This document shows positions 28,982 to 39,376 of a DNA stretch of 64,000 nt, one piece after another. The translations under genes were made by a program, and so were the position numbers. This DNA is from Thiotrichaceae bacterium UBA7357 (GTDB lineage: Bacteria; Pseudomonadota; Gammaproteobacteria; Eutrophobiales; Eutrophobiaceae): NCBI GenBank assembly GCA_002470825.1, contig DKOR01000035.1, positions 124,001 through 188,000 of the forward strand. Direction: 5' to 3'. The notes beneath the pieces were generated by a model. The model was not told the DNA's origin, did no database searches, and worked only from the letters and a program-made list of their open reading frames with translations. Within the stretch, counting starts at the first letter, position 1. Every line of letters begins with the position of its first letter.

Positions 28982-30601
28982 TCATTTATTTGAAGTCATT
29001 GACGCTCTTATGATGGTGTTTACACCTGTTTCGGAAGTTTTTGCTATGGGATGATCACTTGTGAAGTGTAGGCCTCGACTTTCTTTTCTTTGGAGTGCAG
29101 ACTCAATGATAAGCTCTGCTACGACAGATAAATTACGCAACTCTACTAGGTCTTTGCTGATTCTAAAATGACCATAATAATCACTAATTTCAGATTTCAA
29201 TAATTTAATTCTATGTCGTGCACGCTGAAGACGCTTAGTAGTTCTTACAATACCTACGTAGTCCCACATAAACCGACGTATTTCGTCCCAATTATGACTG
29301 ACTACTACTTCTTCATCAGAATTAGTTACTCGACTTTCGTCCCATTTAGGTAATGATTCAGGCATTGTAATATCTGCTAACGATTTTAGGATAGCCTCAG
29401 AGGCGGTGTGAGCAAAGACTACACATTCCATAAGAGAGTTACTGGCCATCCTATTAGCGCCATGTAAACCAGAGCAACTGGTTTCTCCAATCGCATATAG
29501 ACCGCCTATATCAGTTTGTCCATCCTCATTAATCATTACACCACCACATGTATAGTGAGCAGCAGGAACAATTGGAATTGGCTGTCGTGACATTTCGATA
29601 CCAAGTGCAAGACAACGTTTGTTGATAGTTGGAAAATGTTTTTCAATAAACTTAGAGGATTTGTGAGATATGTCGAGATAAACACAATCATGGCCCAATC
29701 TTTTCATTTCACAATCAATTGCGCGAGCAACGACGTCTCTGGGCGCTAATTCTTCGCGTTTGTCATAACGTTGCATAAAAGGCTCACCATTTTTCAAGAT
29801 TAACTTTGCACCTTCTCCTCTTAGAGCTTCAGAGATTAAAAAAGATTTTGCCATTGGGTGATAAAGACAAGTGGGATGAAACTGAATAAATTCCATATTT
29901 GCAATACGACAACCCGCACGCCATGCCATTGCAATACCATCACCAGTACAACTATCAGGGTTACTCGTATATAGATAGGCTTTACCTGCTCCACCGCTTG
30001 CTAGAACAATATTCTTAGCACTGAACACTGTTACAGAATTATCTTCAATATCTAAAACATATGCGCCAAGGCAATGTTTTTCATGGATTGATGATTTATT
30101 CGTTGTGATTAAATCGACTGCAATATGATGCTCAAATAAATCAATATTAGGATGTTCACGAACACTTGATTCAAGTGTCGTTTCGATGGCTTTACCTGTT
30201 GCATCTGCGGCATGGATAATTCGTCTATGACTATGCCCACCCTCTTGGTGTAAATGATATGGAGAATTACTGTCCGAATTAGTATCCGCACGGGTAAAAT
30301 TTACGCCTAACTTTACTAACCAATCGATACTTTTATGAGCACGTTCAACGACAAAACGAACAATTTCTGGATCACATAATCCCGACCCGGTCATCAATGT
30401 ATCTTGTACATGAGATTCAATTGAATCCTTCTCGTCAAGAACGGCAGATACACCGCCTTGAGCGTATAATGTCGCCCCTTCACTTAATGATTCTTTTGAT
30501 AGAACTGCTACATTGGCATTATCAGCAAGTTTTAATGCGAGACTGAGTCCTGCAGCACCGCTGCCGATTATCAATACATCATGTTGTTGTTGGTTAGGCA
30601 C
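28982..30601 (-). CDS. nadB: L-aspartate oxidase
   Basis: The FAD enzyme of 539 residues oxidises aspartate to iminoaspartate for NAD synthesis. It has the dinucleotide motif IIGSGAAGLSLAL (about 11-23), the TLYAQGGVSAV segment, the GGYEGL-like active-site stretch HQEGGHSHRRIIHAADATG, the HPTCL segment, and the Arg-rich C-terminal helical domain. The start is GTG (MPNQQQHDVLI). It is divergent from rpoE, as in many gammaproteobacteria. NadA and NadC are not in the window. Confidence 0.95.
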   Translation of the reverse strand: MPNQQQHDVLIIGSGAAGLSLALKLADNANVAVLSKESLSEGATLYAQGGVSAVLDEKDSIESHVQDTLMTGSGLCDPEIVRFVVERAHKSIDWLVKLGVNFTRADTNSDSNSPYHLHQEGGHSHRRIIHAADATGKAIETTLESSVREHPNIDLFEHHIAVDLITTNKSSIHEKHCLGAYVLDIEDNSVTVFSAKNIVLASGGAGKAYLYTSNPDSCTGDGIAMAWRAGCRIANMEFIQFHPTCLYHPMAKSFLISEALRGEGAKLILKNGEPFMQRYDKREELAPRDVVARAIDCEMKRLGHDCVYLDISHKSSKFIEKHFPTINKRCLALGIEMSRQPIPIVPAAHYTCGGVMINEDGQTDIGGLYAIGETSCSGLHGANRMASNSLMECVVFAHTASEAILKSLADITMPESLPKWDESRVTNSDEEVVVSHNWDEIRRFMWDYVGIVRTTKRLQRARHRIKLLKSEISDYYGHFRISKDLVELRNLSVVAELIIESALQRKESRGLHFTSDHPIAKTSETGVNTIIRASMTSNK

Positions 30602-30742
30602 GTTACTTAAGGTAGTATTGTCATTTTCTATCTAAGTCTTTGATTATAGGATAATATTATTAATGATGAAATAGAAACACCTATTTAAACAAAACATTTC
30701 AGATTCCAACATGCAAAATAATAGTACAAGAGGGTAGGCCAG

Positions 30743-31321
30743 ATGGCCAATAACGCTACAGATAAAGAACTCATTGAGCGAGTAAAAAATGGCGAAAAGT
30801 CCGCCTATGATCTGCTCGTACTCAAGTACCAACAGCGAATAGTTAACTTAGTTTCACGTTTTGTCAGGAACCATAGTGATGCTTTGGATGTCACACAAGA
30901 AGCGTTTATAAAAGCTTACCGCGCATTACCCAATTTTCGTGGTGATAGCGCATTTTATACTTGGCTCTATCGAATTGCGGTCAATACGGCAAAAAACCAT
31001 CTTGCCGTGCAGTCACGTAGGCCAAGAACAAGCGATTATGATGTCTCTGATATTGAACAAATTGAGGGCAACACTGCTCTAAAAGATCAAGCAACACCAG
31101 AAAGCTTGTTACTCAAAGATGAATTACAGGCATTAATTTTAAAAGCTATTGACGATTTGCCGGAAGACTTGAAGACGGCAATCATGCTTAGAGAAATAGA
31201 AGGCTTGAGTTATGAAGAGATTGCATGTGTTATGGGATGTCCTATAGGAACTGTTCGTTCTAGAATATTTCGTGCTCGAGAATCAATTGATCAAAAAATG
31301 GGTCCATTAATGCAAAATTAA
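30743..31321 (+). CDS. rpoE: RNA polymerase sigma-E factor (RpoE/AlgU)
   Basis: This is an ECF sigma factor of 192 residues with region 2 (DALDVTQEAFIKAYRALPNF, about 50-70) and region 4 (EIEGLSYEEIACVMGCPIGTVRSRIF, about 152-177). It directs transcription of envelope-stress genes. It is followed by its anti-sigma rseA, by rseB and by the protease gene mucD, the Pseudomonas-style algU module. Confidence 0.96.
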   Translation: MANNATDKELIERVKNGEKSAYDLLVLKYQQRIVNLVSRFVRNHSDALDVTQEAFIKAYRALPNFRGDSAFYTWLYRIAVNTAKNHLAVQSRRPRTSDYDVSDIEQIEGNTALKDQATPESLLLKDELQALILKAIDDLPEDLKTAIMLREIEGLSYEEIACVMGCPIGTVRSRIFRARESIDQKMGPLMQN

Positions 31322-31337
31322 GATATAGGCTAAATAT

Positions 31338-31913
31338 ATGAGCGAATATAACAAGGAACAATTGTCATCGTTGATAGATGGCGAATATGAAGGTAATAAT
31401 GACAAAGCTTTTGATAATCTTATGGATAACCAAGAGATGATAAAAACGTGGTCACGCTACCATCTGATTGGTGATTGTCTGCGCGAACATCTCCCAGAAA
31501 GAATATCTAGCCAAGTTTTTACTCAAGTTACTAATGCACTTATCAACGAACCAACAGTTTTTGCACCTAAGAAAGTAAAAAAAATAAATTTAAATCCATT
31601 CGTGGGCTTTGCTGTTGCAGCATCAGTAGCAATAGTTGCTCTGTTCAGCATTCAAAACAGCAATAATAATAATTTAGCCTCTAATAATGACTCTTTTGCA
31701 GCAAACACTGCAATTCCAAGTGAAATTCAAACTTTCAGTTTTTCAAGAACTCAACTATTACCTGACAACTCTAGGAAATTGGGCAGCCAAGAAGAAGTCG
31801 CTAGCCAGCGTCTCAACAATTATTTGATGAATCATAATCAGTATCGGAGTAATGGGAACATGAATGGGATTTTTCCATATGCAAGACTTGTAACGATAGA
31901 ATCACAGGAATAA
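31338..31913 (+). CDS. rseA: Sigma-E anti-sigma factor RseA (MucA)
   Basis: The N-terminal cytoplasmic sigma-binding part reads EQLSSLIDGEYEGN and WSRYHLIGDCLREHLPE. A single membrane span follows (about residues 88-106, FVGFAVAASVAIVALFSI), then a low-complexity periplasmic part rich in Asn and Ser. The layout is that of RseA/MucA, which holds RpoE at the membrane until cleaved. It starts 16 bases after rpoE. Confidence 0.92.
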   Translation: MSEYNKEQLSSLIDGEYEGNNDKAFDNLMDNQEMIKTWSRYHLIGDCLREHLPERISSQVFTQVTNALINEPTVFAPKKVKKINLNPFVGFAVAASVAIVALFSIQNSNNNNLASNNDSFAANTAIPSEIQTFSFSRTQLLPDNSRKLGSQEEVASQRLNNYLMNHNQYRSNGNMNGIFPYARLVTIESQE

Positions 31914-31919
31914 TATTAA

Positions 31920-32900
31920 TTGAAGTCTCAACAATTACACCTTTTCTTGGCGCTCCTGCTAGGCTGGACACAAAATATATGTGTAGCTGAAAATTTACCA
32001 GAACCTCAGGTTCTGATAGATAAAATGTCATTAGCAAGTATTTCACTAAACTACGACGGCGTCTTTGTTTACACTATAGGCAGTCAAATAGACACCTTAA
32101 GAATTATCCATAAGTCGCATAAGGGAGACACGTATGAACGCTTAATTTCTCTCACGGGTCATGCTAGAGAGGTTATACGAAATAAAGATCAAGTAAGATG
32201 TTATTTTCCTGAAAATAAATCTGTCATTGTAGAGAAAAGTCGTCTTGGGAAGTTAGTTTCGACGTACTTGCCACAACCAATCGAATCAATTTCTGATTTC
32301 TATATTTTCGAAATGGCTGGAGAAGATCGAATTGCAGGATTAGATGCGTGGATTATTAACATTAAACCTATCGATGGATACCGTTACGGATACCAACTTT
32401 GGATAGACAAAGAATCGAAATTATTACTCAAGTCAGAGCTTAAAAATAAATTAGGTATGACACTAGAAAAGATTATGTTTGTTCAATTAGACGTGTTGGA
32501 TTATGTTGATGATGCGTTATTACAGCCTTCAACGGTAGCAGAAGATTTTACCTGGCATGAAAATGCAATTAATGAACCTCTTCTTACGGATGAAAGCGAT
32601 ATACAATGGAAAGCTAATTGGATTCCATCTGGGTTTTCCATGAGCAAACAATCTAAAGAATCTATGCTAACGAGTAGGATGCCTGTAGAACATTTAGTCT
32701 ACAGTGATGGTCTAGCAATGGTTTCTGTTTATGTTGAAAAGTTAGAAGATCAACCAGACATTGCTGTAGGTGCGTCAAGTTTTGGAGGCATTAATACTTA
32801 TGCCGTTTACAACACTAGTGGTTATCAAATTACTGCGGTTGGCGAAGTGCCTAAAGCTACTGTCAAATTAATGGCAGATTCTGTAAAGCCATATCAGTAG
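31920..32900 (+). CDS. rseB: Sigma-E regulator RseB (MucB)
   Basis: The 326-residue periplasmic protein has a signal peptide (about 1-23) and the MucB/RseB N-terminal domain (MSLASISLNYDGVFVYTIGSQ) and C-terminal domain (WIPSGFSM, HLVYSDGLAMVSVYVE). It binds RseA and senses mislocalised outer-membrane proteins or LPS. The start is TTG with AGGAA nine bases upstream, six bases after the rseA stop; no ATG would retain the signal peptide. Confidence 0.93.
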   Translation: MKSQQLHLFLALLLGWTQNICVAENLPEPQVLIDKMSLASISLNYDGVFVYTIGSQIDTLRIIHKSHKGDTYERLISLTGHAREVIRNKDQVRCYFPENKSVIVEKSRLGKLVSTYLPQPIESISDFYIFEMAGEDRIAGLDAWIINIKPIDGYRYGYQLWIDKESKLLLKSELKNKLGMTLEKIMFVQLDVLDYVDDALLQPSTVAEDFTWHENAINEPLLTDESDIQWKANWIPSGFSMSKQSKESMLTSRMPVEHLVYSDGLAMVSVYVEKLEDQPDIAVGASSFGGINTYAVYNTSGYQITAVGEVPKATVKLMADSVKPYQ

Positions 32901-32931
32901 CCAATCTAATCAATATCGACTCTTAATTACT

Positions 32932-32961
32932 TAATGTATTAATATTAATACTAATACATTA
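32932..32961. repeat. Perfect 10-base inverted repeat between rseB and mucD
   Basis: TAATGTATTA (32932-32941) and TAATACATTA (32952-32961) flank ten bases. The position, about 40 bases before the mucD ATG, suits an attenuator, a processing site or an operator. The stem is nearly all A and T, so RNA stability is modest. No T-run follows. Confidence 0.4.
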
Positions 32962-33001
32962 GCACACACAGCTAGCGAGCTATTATGGAAAATTAATAAA
33001 A

Positions 33002-34426
33002 ATGCAAAAAAAAATATTTATATCATTTTCAAGTTTATTTATTCTATTTCATGTCAGTCTGATACATGCGCGCGCACTACCTAATTTCGTCGATTTAGTT
33101 AATAAACACTCTGCAGCTGTTGTAAATATTAGTACAACTGCAAAAAAGCCTACAACTCCGGCTAGACCTTTGCCACCGGGTCATCATTTACCAAGGCCAC
33201 CAAAAGGTAGTCCATTCCATGATTTCTTTAAAAAATATTTAGATGAAATGCCTGAGGAGCGTCGACAATCAGATAAACCTTCATCTTTAGGCTCCGGGTT
33301 TATAGTTACTCAAGATGGGTATGTGATAACAAATCATCACGTAGTAAAAAATGCCGAAGAAATTATAGTCAGATTAAGTGACCGACGTGAATTCGTTGCT
33401 GAATTAATTGGAAGTGATAAGAGAAGTGATATCGCTGTCTTAAAGATTGAAGCTAGTAATCTAGAAACATTAAATCTTGGTGATTCATCGAACCTCAATG
33501 TTGGTGAATGGGTATTAGCAATTGGTTCACCATTTGGTTTTGACGCCTCTGTAACGGCTGGAATTATTAGTGCAATCGGTCGTAGTCTTCCAAATGAGAA
33601 TTATGTGCCGTTTATTCAAACTGATGTTGCAATTAATCCAGGAAATTCAGGCGGTCCTTTATTTAATATGGAAGGAGAGGTTATAGGTGTAAACTCACAA
33701 ATCTATAGTCGAACTGGTGGCTTCATGGGATTGTCTTTTGCAGTTCCAGTTAATGTAGTTAAAAGTGTATATGAACAATTAAAAAATAAGGGTCGTGTAT
33801 CCAGAGGTTGGCTTGGAGTATTGATTCAAGATGTTACACGCGAATTAGCTGAATCCTTTGATATGGAGCATCCTCATGGTGCATTGATAGCAAAGGTTTT
33901 ATCCAATGGTCCAGCCGAAAAAGGCGGTATAGAAGTTGGAGATATTGTCGTGAAATTTGATGGTGTGAAAGTCAGATTTTCTTCGGATTTGCCTCCATTG
34001 GTTGGCTCTGCATTGGTAAACACTGTCGTCTCAGTTGATATTATACGACGATCTAAAAATAAGACTATTCAAATTAAAATATCAGAGCTTCCTACGGACA
34101 ACGAGGTTATTGCTACTAATTCAAAGTTTATTCTAAATCCTGAGAAAAATGCATTGAATATAATAGCTAGAGATATTACTGAAGAGCAAAGAAGTAAGCT
34201 TGATCTCGAAAGTTATGGAGTATTGGTAGAAAAGATTACTGATGGACCGGCTCAAAAAGCAAGCATTAAACAAGGAGATATCATTCTCATTTTGAATAAT
34301 ATTAAAGTTAAAGATTCATCTCAGCTTTATGACATTATTAAGGAATTACCAAAGGGACGCTCAATACCGGTACTTATACAACGACAGGGCGGACCTGTTT
34401 TTCTAGCTCTTAAGCTTGATGAATAG
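33002..34426 (+). CDS. mucD: Periplasmic serine protease MucD (DegP/DegQ family)
   Basis: This 474-residue HtrA protease has a signal peptide (about 1-24) and a trypsin-like domain with the triad H113 (ITNHHVV), D143 (RSDIAVLK) and S216 (NPGNSGGPL), followed by two PDZ domains (about 260-350 and 375-470). It degrades damaged envelope proteins and completes the rpoE-rseA-rseB-mucD module. Confidence 0.95.
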   Translation: MQKKIFISFSSLFILFHVSLIHARALPNFVDLVNKHSAAVVNISTTAKKPTTPARPLPPGHHLPRPPKGSPFHDFFKKYLDEMPEERRQSDKPSSLGSGFIVTQDGYVITNHHVVKNAEEIIVRLSDRREFVAELIGSDKRSDIAVLKIEASNLETLNLGDSSNLNVGEWVLAIGSPFGFDASVTAGIISAIGRSLPNENYVPFIQTDVAINPGNSGGPLFNMEGEVIGVNSQIYSRTGGFMGLSFAVPVNVVKSVYEQLKNKGRVSRGWLGVLIQDVTRELAESFDMEHPHGALIAKVLSNGPAEKGGIEVGDIVVKFDGVKVRFSSDLPPLVGSALVNTVVSVDIIRRSKNKTIQIKISELPTDNEVIATNSKFILNPEKNALNIIARDITEEQRSKLDLESYGVLVEKITDGPAQKASIKQGDIILILNNIKVKDSSQLYDIIKELPKGRSIPVLIQRQGGPVFLALKLDE

Positions 34427-34673
34427 TACTGAACGGACTTTAATAATCTATTCAAGGAAAAGTTGTGACTTGTGTCAAATAATGAAAGATGCTGTAAAAC
34501 CGTGGCAAAGTAAATATAAATTTGCTTTGAAAATAATTGATATCGAATATCACCCAAAATTAATAGCTCAGTTTGCGGCTAGTATTCCTCTACTTGTAGA
34601 GGGCAACAAAGAAATCTGTCAATATTATTTTGAAGAAAGGAGACTTTTGAAGCATTTTAAAGGTACAGATTAA
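34419..34673 (+). CDS. Glutaredoxin-like protein (DUF836/Glrx-like)
   Basis: The 84-residue thioredoxin-fold protein has a CxxC-type site in SRKSCDLCQIM (about 14-24) and the cis-proline region ASIPLLVEG. Such small proteins regularly sit between mucD and lepA in gammaproteobacteria. The ATG overlaps the end of mucD by eight bases; the TTG just before it is in frame but unnecessary. The redox partner is unknown. Confidence 0.85.
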   Translation: MNSTERTLIIYSRKSCDLCQIMKDAVKPWQSKYKFALKIIDIEYHPKLIAQFAASIPLLVEGNKEICQYYFEERRLLKHFKGTD

Positions 34674-34786
34674 TTTTAAATCAAATATATATTTTCATAA
34701 TTGATTTATGGTCTGATTAATATCGTATAGAATCGCGCGTTTTGAAGATAACTAGTTTGTCGATTTCACAATAATTAACATATTTA

Positions 34787-36583
34787 ATGAAGCATATACG
34801 AAATTTTTCAATTATAGCCCATATTGACCACGGCAAATCTACCCTTGCGGATAGATTCATACAAATGTGTGGTGCTTTAACAGAGCGTGAGATGTCTGCA
34901 CAAGTGCTTGACTCTATGGACATTGAACGCGAGCGCGGTATCACAATAAAAGCACAAAGCGTTACATTGTATTACGAATCTAATGATGGTGAGCAATACC
35001 AATTTAATATTATTGACACACCCGGCCATGTGGATTTCAGCTATGAAGTTTCACGTTCATTAGCTGCATGTGAAGGTGCTTTGCTAGTTATTGATGCTGC
35101 TCAAGGTGTTGAAGCCCAAACTGTTGCTACTTGTTTAAGCGCTATAGACAATAATCTTGAGGTACTACCCGTATTAAATAAAATAGATCTACCATCAGCA
35201 GAGCCCGGACGTGTAATTAATGAGATTGAGGAAATCATAGGTATTGATGCGCAGACTGCTTTGCATGTTAGTGCTAAATCAGGAGTAGGAATAAAAGAAC
35301 TATTAGAAGAATTAGTAATTAAAATTCCGCCTCCAAAAGGCAATATAGAAGACCGTCTTAAGGCATTAATAATTGATTCTTGGTTTGACAATTATCTTGG
35401 CGTTGTTTCTTTAGTACGAATAATTGATGGGCAGTTAGATGTCGGTAAGAAAATCAGAATAATGTCAACCGGGAAAGACTTTTTAATAGATCAAGTCGGG
35501 ACATTCACTCCAAAACGAAATCCTAAAAAGACTCTTTATACTGGTGAAGTAGGCTATGTCGTTGCTGGTATTAAAGAAATAGATGGTGCTCCAGTGGGAG
35601 ATACTCTAACTCTGTCAGAAGCTCCTTCACTAGAAGCATTGCCGGGGTTTCAAACGATTCAACCACGTGTTTTTTCTGGACTATTTCCAATAGATTCATC
35701 TGATTATGAGTCCTTTAGAGATGCTCTCGCAAAGCTTAGATTGAATGATGCAGCACTTTATTACGAACCTGAAACCTCTCAAGCCTTAGGCTTCGGATTT
35801 CGTTGTGGTTTCCTTGGTATGTTGCACATGGAGATTGTTCAAGAGCGACTAGAGAGGGAATATGATATTGGTTTAATAATATCAGCGCCTACAGTAATTT
35901 ATGAAGTTCTTACATCAAGTAATCAAACCGTCAGCATCGATAATCCAGCTAAATTACCACCGCACAATAAAATTCTTGAAATACGCGAACCTATCATCAC
36001 TGCGGACATACTAGTTCCACAAGAATATTTAGGCAATGTCATAAACTTGTGTATAGAAAAACGTGGTGTACAAAAAAAGTTACAATATTTAGGAAAACAA
36101 ATATCTCTCTCGTTTGAATTGCCTATGAGTGAGGTTGTTCTTGATTTTTTTGATAGACTTAAGTCTGTTAGTAGAGGATTTGCTTCATTTGATTATAGTT
36201 TTAATCGTTACCAAGCAGCAAAATTGGTCAAACTTGACATTCTGATAAATAATGAACGTGTAGATGCACTTTCTTGTATCGTACATCAAGAACAATCAAT
36301 AAGCAGGGGTCGTGTCTTAACTGAGAAAATGAAGGAATTTATACCTCGTCAAATGTATGAAGTGGCAATACAAGCCGCTATAGGTTCTAAAATATTGGCA
36401 AGACAAACTGTTAAAGCGATGAGAAAGAATGTGACAGCTAAATGTTATGGTGGAGACATCTCACGTAAGCGTAAGTTATTAGAAAAACAAAAAGCAGGTA
36501 AAAAACGTATGAAGCAATTTGGTTCAGTAGAGATACCTCAATCCGCCTTTATGGCAATTCTTCACGTAGGTAAAGATATATGA
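34787..36583 (+). CDS. lepA: Elongation factor 4 (LepA)
   Basis: The 598-residue translational GTPase begins [23 protein letters not shown], with P-loop, [14 protein letters not shown] and [10 protein letters not shown]. The LepA-specific C-terminal domain ends near [22 protein letters not shown]4 assists ribosome function and biogenesis. It overlaps lepB as ATGA. Confidence 0.97.
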   Translation: MKHIRNFSIIAHIDHGKSTLADRFIQMCGALTEREMSAQVLDSMDIERERGITIKAQSVTLYYESNDGEQYQFNIIDTPGHVDFSYEVSRSLAACEGALLVIDAAQGVEAQTVATCLSAIDNNLEVLPVLNKIDLPSAEPGRVINEIEEIIGIDAQTALHVSAKSGVGIKELLEELVIKIPPPKGNIEDRLKALIIDSWFDNYLGVVSLVRIIDGQLDVGKKIRIMSTGKDFLIDQVGTFTPKRNPKKTLYTGEVGYVVAGIKEIDGAPVGDTLTLSEAPSLEALPGFQTIQPRVFSGLFPIDSSDYESFRDALAKLRLNDAALYYEPETSQALGFGFRCGFLGMLHMEIVQERLEREYDIGLIISAPTVIYEVLTSSNQTVSIDNPAKLPPHNKILEIREPIITADILVPQEYLGNVINLCIEKRGVQKKLQYLGKQISLSFELPMSEVVLDFFDRLKSVSRGFASFDYSFNRYQAAKLVKLDILINNERVDALSCIVHQEQSISRGRVLTEKMKEFIPRQMYEVAIQAAIGSKILARQTVKAMRKNVTAKCYGGDISRKRKLLEKQKAGKKRMKQFGSVEIPQSAFMAILHVGKDI

Positions 36584-37386
36584 ATTTTGATTTTTCAGCT
36601 CTATTAGTATTTCTGTCACTGGCCAGTGGCCTTATTTGGCTTATTGATAGCCTAGTATTTCATCCTCAACGAGAGAAGAAAGCTACGAGCGACAAAAATG
36701 CAAATAATACAGAATATTTGCAGCTACCATTGTTCGTCGAATATGCAAAGTCATTTTTCCCAATCTTCTTGATCGTCTTAATTCTTCGATCTTTTATCTT
36801 TGAACCTTTCAAAATCCCATCAGGCTCTATGATGCCAACGTTATTAATTGGTGATTTTATTTTAGTTAATAAATTTGATTACGGTCTTCGCTTACCTGTT
36901 CTCCACAACATCATAATAAAAAATAAAATCCCTTCGCGAGGAGATATAGCGGTATTTCGTTATCCTCAAGATCCGAGCATACCATTTATCAAACGGATAA
37001 TCGGTTTGCCTGGTGATAAGATTGCTTACCAGAATAAAACTCTATATATCAATGATATATCGATAATGCAGAAATTAGATGGTCGCTACAATGCTGTTGG
37101 TTCTGGATTTATGATGGACGGTGCATCATTGAGAATTGAAAGCTTAGGACAGAATGACCATGCTATTTTGATATCACCAACACGACCCTCTCAAGAACTT
37201 GAAGTTATCGTACCAGATGGTCATTATTTCGTTTTAGGTGATAATCGAGATAACAGTAAAGATAGTCGTTTTTGGGGTTTTGTACCAGATGAGAACCTTG
37301 TAGGACGTGCTTTCATGATCTGGATGAATTGGGATAGTAAAAATGGCGGTATAGATTTTCAACGCATTGGTACGATGATCAAATAA
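36580..37386 (+). CDS. lepB: Signal peptidase I (LepB)
   Basis: This membrane serine-lysine protease of 268 residues cleaves secretory signal peptides. It has two N-terminal spans (about 5-24 and 59-76), catalytic Ser83 in PSGSMMPTL, the Lys138 general base in [13 protein letters not shown], and the [16 protein letters not shown] box (about 219-234). It is translationally coupled to lepA. Confidence 0.97.
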   Translation: MNFDFSALLVFLSLASGLIWLIDSLVFHPQREKKATSDKNANNTEYLQLPLFVEYAKSFFPIFLIVLILRSFIFEPFKIPSGSMMPTLLIGDFILVNKFDYGLRLPVLHNIIIKNKIPSRGDIAVFRYPQDPSIPFIKRIIGLPGDKIAYQNKTLYINDISIMQKLDGRYNAVGSGFMMDGASLRIESLGQNDHAILISPTRPSQELEVIVPDGHYFVLGDNRDNSKDSRFWGFVPDENLVGRAFMIWMNWDSKNGGIDFQRIGTMIK

Positions 37387-37409
37387 ACTAAGAATAAATA
37401 GGGGCGTTT

Positions 37410-37814
37410 ATGAAACATATATCACAACTACAAAAAGGTATGACAGTTCTAAGTTTTTTTATATTATCAGGAATGCTTGGCTGTTTTCTTTTATTCGGAT
37501 TAACTGCTTTTCCATTATATAATGAATATATTACGGTAAAGACCGGTATGAAATCTGTTTTAAGCAGGACCCCAAGCGATAGAAAAACAACAAAACAAGT
37601 CCGAAGTGTATTTCTAAAAAATATGTATATGAATAATGTTGAAAGGTTTAATGATTCTACTGTTAAAGAGTTTGTTAATATTAAAAAATCAAAAAATGGT
37701 AAGAAGAAATACCTCAATGTAAAATACCAAGCGAGCAATAAGCTTTTTGACAATATTTATATTATGATGGATGTTGACGAGACTATCGAGTTGACAGGAA
37801 AGGTGACGGAGTAA
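37410..37814 (+). CDS. DUF4845 membrane-anchored protein
   Basis: The 134-residue product has one N-terminal span (about residues 14-36) and a basic extracytoplasmic domain. Proteins of the DUF4845 family regularly occur between lepB and rnc, and no biochemical role is established. The stop TAA shares a base with the ATC proposed as the rnc start (TAATC). Confidence 0.85.
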   Translation: MKHISQLQKGMTVLSFFILSGMLGCFLLFGLTAFPLYNEYITVKTGMKSVLSRTPSDRKTTKQVRSVFLKNMYMNNVERFNDSTVKEFVNIKKSKNGKKKYLNVKYQASNKLFDNIYIMMDVDETIELTGKVTE

Positions 37815-38473
37815 TCAAAAACTTAGGTTACCAGTTCATTAATAATGACTTGTTAGTAGAAGCACTAACACATAGAAGTGTTGGAAATAAAAATAATGAA
37901 CGGCTTGAATACTTGGGAGATGCAATACTTGGCTTTGTTATCGCTGACATTATTTATCAACAATTTCCAACGGCATCAGAAGGCGAGTTAACGAGATTAA
38001 GAGCCTCTTTGGTTAAAGGTGAAAAGCTCGCTGAGATAAGTAGGTATATAGAATTATCGAATGAAATCAAACTTGGCGTAGGTGAATTAAAAAGTGGTGG
38101 TTGGCGACGAGATTCTATTTTGGCTAACACTCTTGAAGCTTTGATAGGAGCAGTCTATCTTGATTCAGACGTGGAATCGTGTCGTAATTTCATACTCAGA
38201 TTATACAAAGTCCATCTTGAAAATATTGATCCATCAGATATCAAAAAAGATGCGAAAACAAAATTACAAGAATATCTTCAGTCTCGTAAATATCAGGTTC
38301 CAATTTATCAAGTTATATCAGAAACAGGATCATCACATGAGCCGGAATTCACAGTATCTTGTAAGATAGACCTATTTGATGAAGCAGTTATTGCAATAGG
38401 TAAAAGTAAACAAAAAGCTGAACAAGCTGTCGCAGAGCAAGTAATAATGATGTTGGAAATTTATGAAAAATAA
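37814..38473 (+). CDS. rnc: Ribonuclease III, apparent ATC start
   Basis: RNase III cuts double-stranded RNA in rRNA processing. The signature NERLEYLGDAILGF is present, with a C-terminal dsRNA-binding domain (about residues 150-218). The family N-terminus KNLGYQFINNDLLVEALTHRS is open upstream of the first usable codon, a TTG at 37850 that would delete the first helix. From the upstream in-frame TGA (37775) to that TTG there is no ATG, GTG or TTG. ATC at 37814, overlapping the previous stop as TAATC and preceded by AGGAAAGG, gives 219 residues, the usual size. Confidence 0.9.
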   Translation: MKNLGYQFINNDLLVEALTHRSVGNKNNERLEYLGDAILGFVIADIIYQQFPTASEGELTRLRASLVKGEKLAEISRYIELSNEIKLGVGELKSGGWRRDSILANTLEALIGAVYLDSDVESCRNFILRLYKVHLENIDPSDIKKDAKTKLQEYLQSRKYQVPIYQVISETGSSHEPEFTVSCKIDLFDEAVIAIGKSKQKAEQAVAEQVIMMLEIYEK

Positions 38474-39359
38474 ATTTAAAACAGGATACGTCAGTATCAT
38501 AGGTAGACCAAATGTTGGTAAATCAACATTGTTGAACTACATGATTAATCAAAAGTTAAGTATTGTATCTAGAAAACCTCAGACGACGCGTTGGAATTTA
38601 TATGGAATAAAAACTGGTAATGACGCACAGATTATTTTCATAGACACTCCCGGCTTGCAAAAACAACCTAAATCAGCTTTAAACCGACATATGAATAGAG
38701 GGGTTACTCACTCGCTAGACCATATTGACATTATTTTATTTGTTATTGAAGCACTGAAATGGAATGAGCTTGATCAAAATGTGGTCGAATTATTAAAGGG
38801 AACCCAAAGAAATAAATTATTTTTAATAATTAATAAAGTAGACAAAATAAATGATAAAAGCCAGCTTTTATCATTTATCGATATGGTTTCAGGATATATT
38901 GAATTCAAAGAAATTATTCCTATGTCAGCAATCAAAGGCATAGGGTTAGCTAACCTAGAATTATTACTAATCAAAAATTTACCAATAGCACCACCTCTTT
39001 ATCCTGAAGATCAAGTTACAGATAAAAACGAACGCTTCTTTGCTGCAGAATTCATTAGAGAACAATTGATTTTGAGATTAAGCGATGAGCTACCGTACGT
39101 TTCAACGATCACTATAGATGAATTTAAAGATGAAGATCATATTATTCATATTCATGCATCTATCTGGGTTGAAACAAGGGGACAAAAGTCAATCATTATT
39201 GGAAAGAACGGTAATGTTTTGAAGGTTGTTGGTAGGGCTGCTAGGCTTCAACTTGAGAAGTTATTTGACAAAAAAGTAAATTTGAAAAGTTGGGTGAAAA
39301 TTAAATCGAATTGGGCTAATTCAGAACAAGCTTTGAAACAACTTGGTTATTATGAATAG
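38463..39359 (+). CDS. era: GTPase Era
   Basis: The 298-residue 16S rRNA-binding GTPase has P-loop GRPNVGKST (about 14-22), DTPG (about 63-66), NKVD (about 124-127) and a C-terminal KH domain with IIGKNGNVLKVVGRAAR. It functions in 30S maturation and overlaps the rnc end by 11 bases, as in many bacteria. Confidence 0.97.
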   Translation: MKNKFKTGYVSIIGRPNVGKSTLLNYMINQKLSIVSRKPQTTRWNLYGIKTGNDAQIIFIDTPGLQKQPKSALNRHMNRGVTHSLDHIDIILFVIEALKWNELDQNVVELLKGTQRNKLFLIINKVDKINDKSQLLSFIDMVSGYIEFKEIIPMSAIKGIGLANLELLLIKNLPIAPPLYPEDQVTDKNERFFAAEFIREQLILRLSDELPYVSTITIDEFKDEDHIIHIHASIWVETRGQKSIIIGKNGNVLKVVGRAARLQLEKLFDKKVNLKSWVKIKSNWANSEQALKQLGYYE

Positions 39360-39376
39360 GTGTTAATATTATATTA

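Noticed and set aside
30660..30740. Sigma-E type autoregulatory promoter before rpoE (GAAACA with TCAGA)
   Set aside because: Spacing is about 19 and the -35 lacks the GGAACTT core, so the match is too weak to annotate.
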